Assembly: GCF_014050525.1 (NCBI RefSeq)
Contig: NZ_JACGAG010000004.1
Span: 62,001-126,000, forward strand
DNA length: 64,000 bases
Origin: Clostridium sp. cel8
Lineage (GTDB): Bacteria; Bacillota; Clostridia; Clostridiales; Clostridiaceae
Direction of reading: 5' to 3'
A model generated the notes under the pieces. That model searched no databases. It saw only the letters and a list, made by a program, of their open reading frames with translations, and had not been told where the DNA came from. Shown piece by piece: positions 61,653-64,000 of this stretch. Every line of letters begins with the position of its first letter. The first letter of the stretch is position 1. Both the position numbers and the translations under genes were made by a program.

Positions 61653-63413
61653 TTATTTTTGAGTAACTGTTGTTTTATCTTTAGGTATAGATTTTACTAA
61701 CACAATTCCAATAAGAGAAACTATAGCACTTACTGCAACAAATATTAATCTTCCAGACAGGTTGTTAGGTATTAATGTGAGAGTAAATATGCATATTCCA
61801 ACAACTATAATAAGTTTTCCTAATATTTTTCTTTGGTGATTATCTGTTGCTACCTCGTTTTCATGATCAGCTATTACCTTAGTGGATACATTATTAAAGA
61901 ATAAATTAACTTCTTTTTCTCTCTCTTCTGAATATCCTTTGTAAAATAATTGTGAAATTAAGTAGAATGGAAGAGTTATTGTAAGATGAAGAATTATTGG
62001 TAAAGTCATGGAATGCATATCACCCCATTCTCTATCTGTAAGTGGATTAGGAAGTCCTAATAAATGTTGAATCATCTGAGGATTAGCTATAAATGCAACA
62101 AAATAAGACACACAAGCACCAACTAATATAGTTCCCCAACCTGCCCAATCTGGAGTTTTTTTCACAAAGAAACCTAGCAGAGAAGGAATTAATACTGGGA
62201 ATGTAACCAAAGTACCAACCATCATCATTTTATTAAATAAGCTTGTATTTTGCATTGAATTCAATAATAAACCTGAAAAAATTATTAAAGATCCAAAAAC
62301 TAATGTTGAGATTTTACTTACAATCATCAATCTTTTTTCATTAGCAGTAGTATTTATAATAGCTTTATAAAAACTTCTAACAAATATTCCCGTATTTGTA
62401 TTAAGACCTGTATCCATAGATGGCATTGTTGAAGCAAACATAGCTGCAAGCATTAAGCCTACCATACCATTTGGCAATTCATTTCTAACAAATACAAAGT
62501 AAGTTGCATCTTTAATATTTTTCCCAAGTGTGTTAAGTCCCCAAGTCGATGGATTTGGAAAATTACCTGCAACAAACCAATCTGGAATAAACCATATAAC
62601 TGGACCTATAAGCATTAAAATGCAGGCTAATAAGGCAGCCTTTTTGGCATTTTTACTATCTTTTGCACTTATGTATCTATAAGAAGTTGTAATACTGTTT
62701 GTACTAAAGAATTGTTTTGCAAATACAGCTAAAGTCCAAGCAACGAATAAGAACATGTAATTAATATCATGACCTGCAATAGGCATAGGAGGTAATCCTT
62801 TTTGAAACAGTGGAACAACACCACCGGATTTCCAAATGGCTATAATACTTGCAATAATAGATACGGACATAACTATGACCATTTGCAAAAAATTAGATGA
62901 TATTATTGCCCAAGAACCACCGCTTACTGCTATAAGAATAACAATTATTCCAGTTACAATAATAGTAGTAGACATAGGTATATTAGTGACAGCACTAACA
63001 AAAATAGCTAATGCATTTAGAGCTATTCCCGATGATAAAATACTTGATGGTACAGTTGCCCAAGTAAATACTTGTTCATTTAATTTTCCATATCTTAGCC
63101 TTATGCCTTCCATTGGGGTTACTACTCTCATTTGTCTTGCTTTTTCAGCAAAAAACAAATAGTTACCAAAATAACCTATAGCATTTCCTAAAAATATAAT
63201 TAGAACTGCTAGTCCATCCGTGAAAGCCTTTCCAGCAGCTCCTGTAAAGGACCATGCACTAAATTGTGTCATAAATGCAGTTGCCCCTACCATCCACCAT
63301 AGCATTTTACCACTTCCTCTAAAATAATCACTAGTAGAAGATGTGAATTTTCTAAAAAACCATCCAATTAATATTAGAAAGGTAAAATAAACAATTACTA
63401 TAAAAATATCCAT
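61653..63413 (-). CDS. Sodium:solute symporter (SSS family), uronate-locus copy 2
   Basis: A 586-residue paralogue of the symporter at 52-54 kb, aligned from end to end: FTSSTSDYFRGSGKMLWWMVGATAFMTQFSAWSFTGAAGKAF in TM1-2, GLMLAAMFASTMPSMDTGLNTNTGIFVRSFY at the TM8 Na+ site, and the same cytoplasmic EKEVNLFFNNVS segment near the end. Differences cluster in TM3-TM5 and TM8 (SMDAGLNRN to SMDTGLNTN). The two copies may therefore take up different sugars or oligomers. Promoter and leader are also duplicated. Confidence 0.9.
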   Translation of the reverse strand: MDIFIVIVYFTFLILIGWFFRKFTSSTSDYFRGSGKMLWWMVGATAFMTQFSAWSFTGAAGKAFTDGLAVLIIFLGNAIGYFGNYLFFAEKARQMRVVTPMEGIRLRYGKLNEQVFTWATVPSSILSSGIALNALAIFVSAVTNIPMSTTIIVTGIIVILIAVSGGSWAIISSNFLQMVIVMSVSIIASIIAIWKSGGVVPLFQKGLPPMPIAGHDINYMFLFVAWTLAVFAKQFFSTNSITTSYRYISAKDSKNAKKAALLACILMLIGPVIWFIPDWFVAGNFPNPSTWGLNTLGKNIKDATYFVFVRNELPNGMVGLMLAAMFASTMPSMDTGLNTNTGIFVRSFYKAIINTTANEKRLMIVSKISTLVFGSLIIFSGLLLNSMQNTSLFNKMMMVGTLVTFPVLIPSLLGFFVKKTPDWAGWGTILVGACVSYFVAFIANPQMIQHLLGLPNPLTDREWGDMHSMTLPIILHLTITLPFYLISQLFYKGYSEEREKEVNLFFNNVSTKVIADHENEVATDNHQRKILGKLIIVVGICIFTLTLIPNNLSGRLIFVAVSAIVSLIGIVLVKSIPKDKTTVTQK

Positions 63414-63721
63414 ATATTTACACTTCCCTGTTTTAAATATTTAATGTATAGTAAAGAAAAGTTGATTTATATTTTAGTTGATTTTTGTGACGATAAATTA
63501 TATATAAATATGATAGAAATTTTTTATAAAGAAATAAAATATGGAGAAAAACTCAATTAATAAAAATTGATTTATCCATAATTTTTTTGTTAAAATATTT
63601 TTATGAAAGATATTTTTCACTATTTTTATTAAAGTTGTTCTGGTAAATGGTTTGTTATACAATTAAAAGTTAATTTTATCTATATTTTTATGAAATTTTA
63701 TTGTAAACTTTTCTCAACTAT
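63414..63721 (-). promoter_or_regulatory. Long 5' leader of symporter gene 2, homologous to leader 1
   Basis: About 310 nt between the promoter and the start. It shares TTTAATTGTATAA, CATTTACCA, TTTAAT and AATAGTGAA blocks with leader 1. The flanking stem is weaker here than in leader 1, so the conserved blocks rather than that stem are the common element. No gene is seen in 63,414-63,862. Confidence 0.45.
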
Positions 63722-63727
63722 ATTGAT

Positions 63728-63756
63728 AGTTTACAGCATTTTATTTTTTTAGTCAA
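63728..63756 (-). promoter_or_regulatory. Promoter of symporter gene 2
   Basis: On the - strand TTGACT (63751-63756), 17-nt spacer, TAAACT (63728-63733), as at symporter gene 1. Confidence 0.6.
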
Positions 63757-63758
63757 TA

Positions 63759-63775
63759 ATATTGTTTCACAATAT
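63759..63775 (-). promoter_or_regulatory. Palindromic operator ATATTGT-TTC-ACAATAT (GAAACAAT site 3)
   Basis: Seven-bp perfect arms around TTC contain the shared GAAACAAT motif (63761-63768, - strand). It lies between the divergent symporter 2 and IclR genes, adjacent to the -35 of the former, so it may serve both. Confidence 0.55.
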
Positions 63776-63862
63776 AAAACTATATTTTGTTTAAGTAAAT
63801 AGGATAAAGTGATATAATTAACTTAAAATTATATTTTAAAATTGGAGGATAGCGCTATAATT

Positions 63863-64000
63863 ATGAATAATAATTCAGAAAACTCAAATTTCGTACAATC
63901 AGTGGATAAAGCATTAGAAATATTAAATGCTTTAGCTGAATATCCAAAAGGATGTGGAATTGCAGAACTTTCAAAACAGCTGGGATTGAATAAAAGTACT
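63863..64000 (+). CDS. IclR-family regulator, N-terminal part (KdgR-like)
   Basis: ATG at 63863 follows TTGGAGGATAG. Only 46 residues are in the window. FVQSVDKALEILNALAEYPKGCGIAELSKQLGLNKST is the start of the IclR winged helix-turn-helix, up to the recognition helix. IclR proteins of the KdgR type answer to 2-keto-3-deoxygluconate and control uronate genes. Its place at the edge of this locus and the GAAACAAT motifs support that. The effector domain lies outside the window. Confidence 0.85.
   Translation, partial: MNNNSENSNFVQSVDKALEILNALAEYPKGCGIAELSKQLGLNKST

Noticed and set aside
1-64000. tRNA, rRNA, CRISPR, insertion sequences, prophage or attachment sites
   Set aside because: None was found: no tRNA-like cloverleaf, no regularly spaced repeats, no transposase or integrase signature.

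Overview
The window is a very AT-rich stretch of a chromosome that looks like a Clostridium sensu stricto species or a close relative. Evidence for this is the codon use, strong GGAGG ribosome sites, frequent TTG/GTG starts, T-boxes, a GEMM-I riboswitch, a rubredoxin/flavodiiron O2-defence pair and DUF1540. No rRNA, tRNA, CRISPR array, insertion sequence or prophage was seen. Gene order is mostly short metabolic operons on the + strand, separated by strong Rho-independent terminators.

Layout. 1-2,100: the tail of a uronate-type SDR gene, then a decayed zone (a small ORF with an amber at codon 3, an HD-GYP pseudogene under a cyclic-di-GMP riboswitch, a GNAT remnant). 2.5-6.5 kb: an unassigned membrane transporter with two M20 amidohydrolases. 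6.6-10.2 kb: a decayed PLP decarboxylase, a frameshifted GT39 glycosyltransferase and a flavodoxin-like protein. 10.4-19.3 kb: a DeoR regulator and a glp-like operon (FGGY kinase with a frameshift, BON-GlpA-like fusion, second FAD oxidoreductase, DUF1667, an alkyl-DHAP-synthase-like FAD protein, and a CCG-like protein without its cysteines). 19.4-25.2 kb: HAD hydrolase, flavoprotein and HxlR regulator, then OsmC, lipoyl-domain/dihydrolipoyl dehydrogenase fusion, lipoate ligase and MarR. This last set reads as a self-contained lipoyl-dependent thiol peroxidase module. 25.6-28.7 kb: an acyl-CoA dehydrogenase / EtfA C-domain / rubredoxin fusion beside a flavodiiron protein, a likely acyl-CoA to O2 (or peroxide) electron chain.

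28.9-37.3 kb: UDP-galactopyranose mutase, GT2 and PAP2 (surface glycan), DUF1540, two tandem APC permeases, cardiolipin synthase and a zinc-ribbon membrane protein. 37.4-43.1 kb: an aromatic amino-acid operon (aroF-tyrA-aroA-aroC-pheA). It is preceded by a promoter, a 48-codon ORF with 12 aromatic codons in 19, an intrinsic terminator and a complementary antiterminator segment, which together look like a leader-peptide attenuator. 43.4-44.8 kb: a third APC permease. 44.9-50.0 kb: leuACDB behind two tandem T-boxes. 50.2-52.1 kb: a truncated, frameshifted chemoreceptor and msrA.

52.1-64 kb: a uronan (alginate-like) catabolic locus. It contains two paralogous sodium:solute symporters on the - strand flanking eda, two heparinase II/III-fold lyases, a KdgF-like cupin, a DEH-reductase-like SDR and 2-keto-3-deoxygluconate kinase. 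An IclR/KdgR-type regulator begins at the right edge. A shared GAAACAAT motif sits at the three promoters around this locus. At least seven genes in the window are disrupted. Two of these have 1-nt losses in homopolymers and could be sequencing errors; two have large internal deletions and are true decay.
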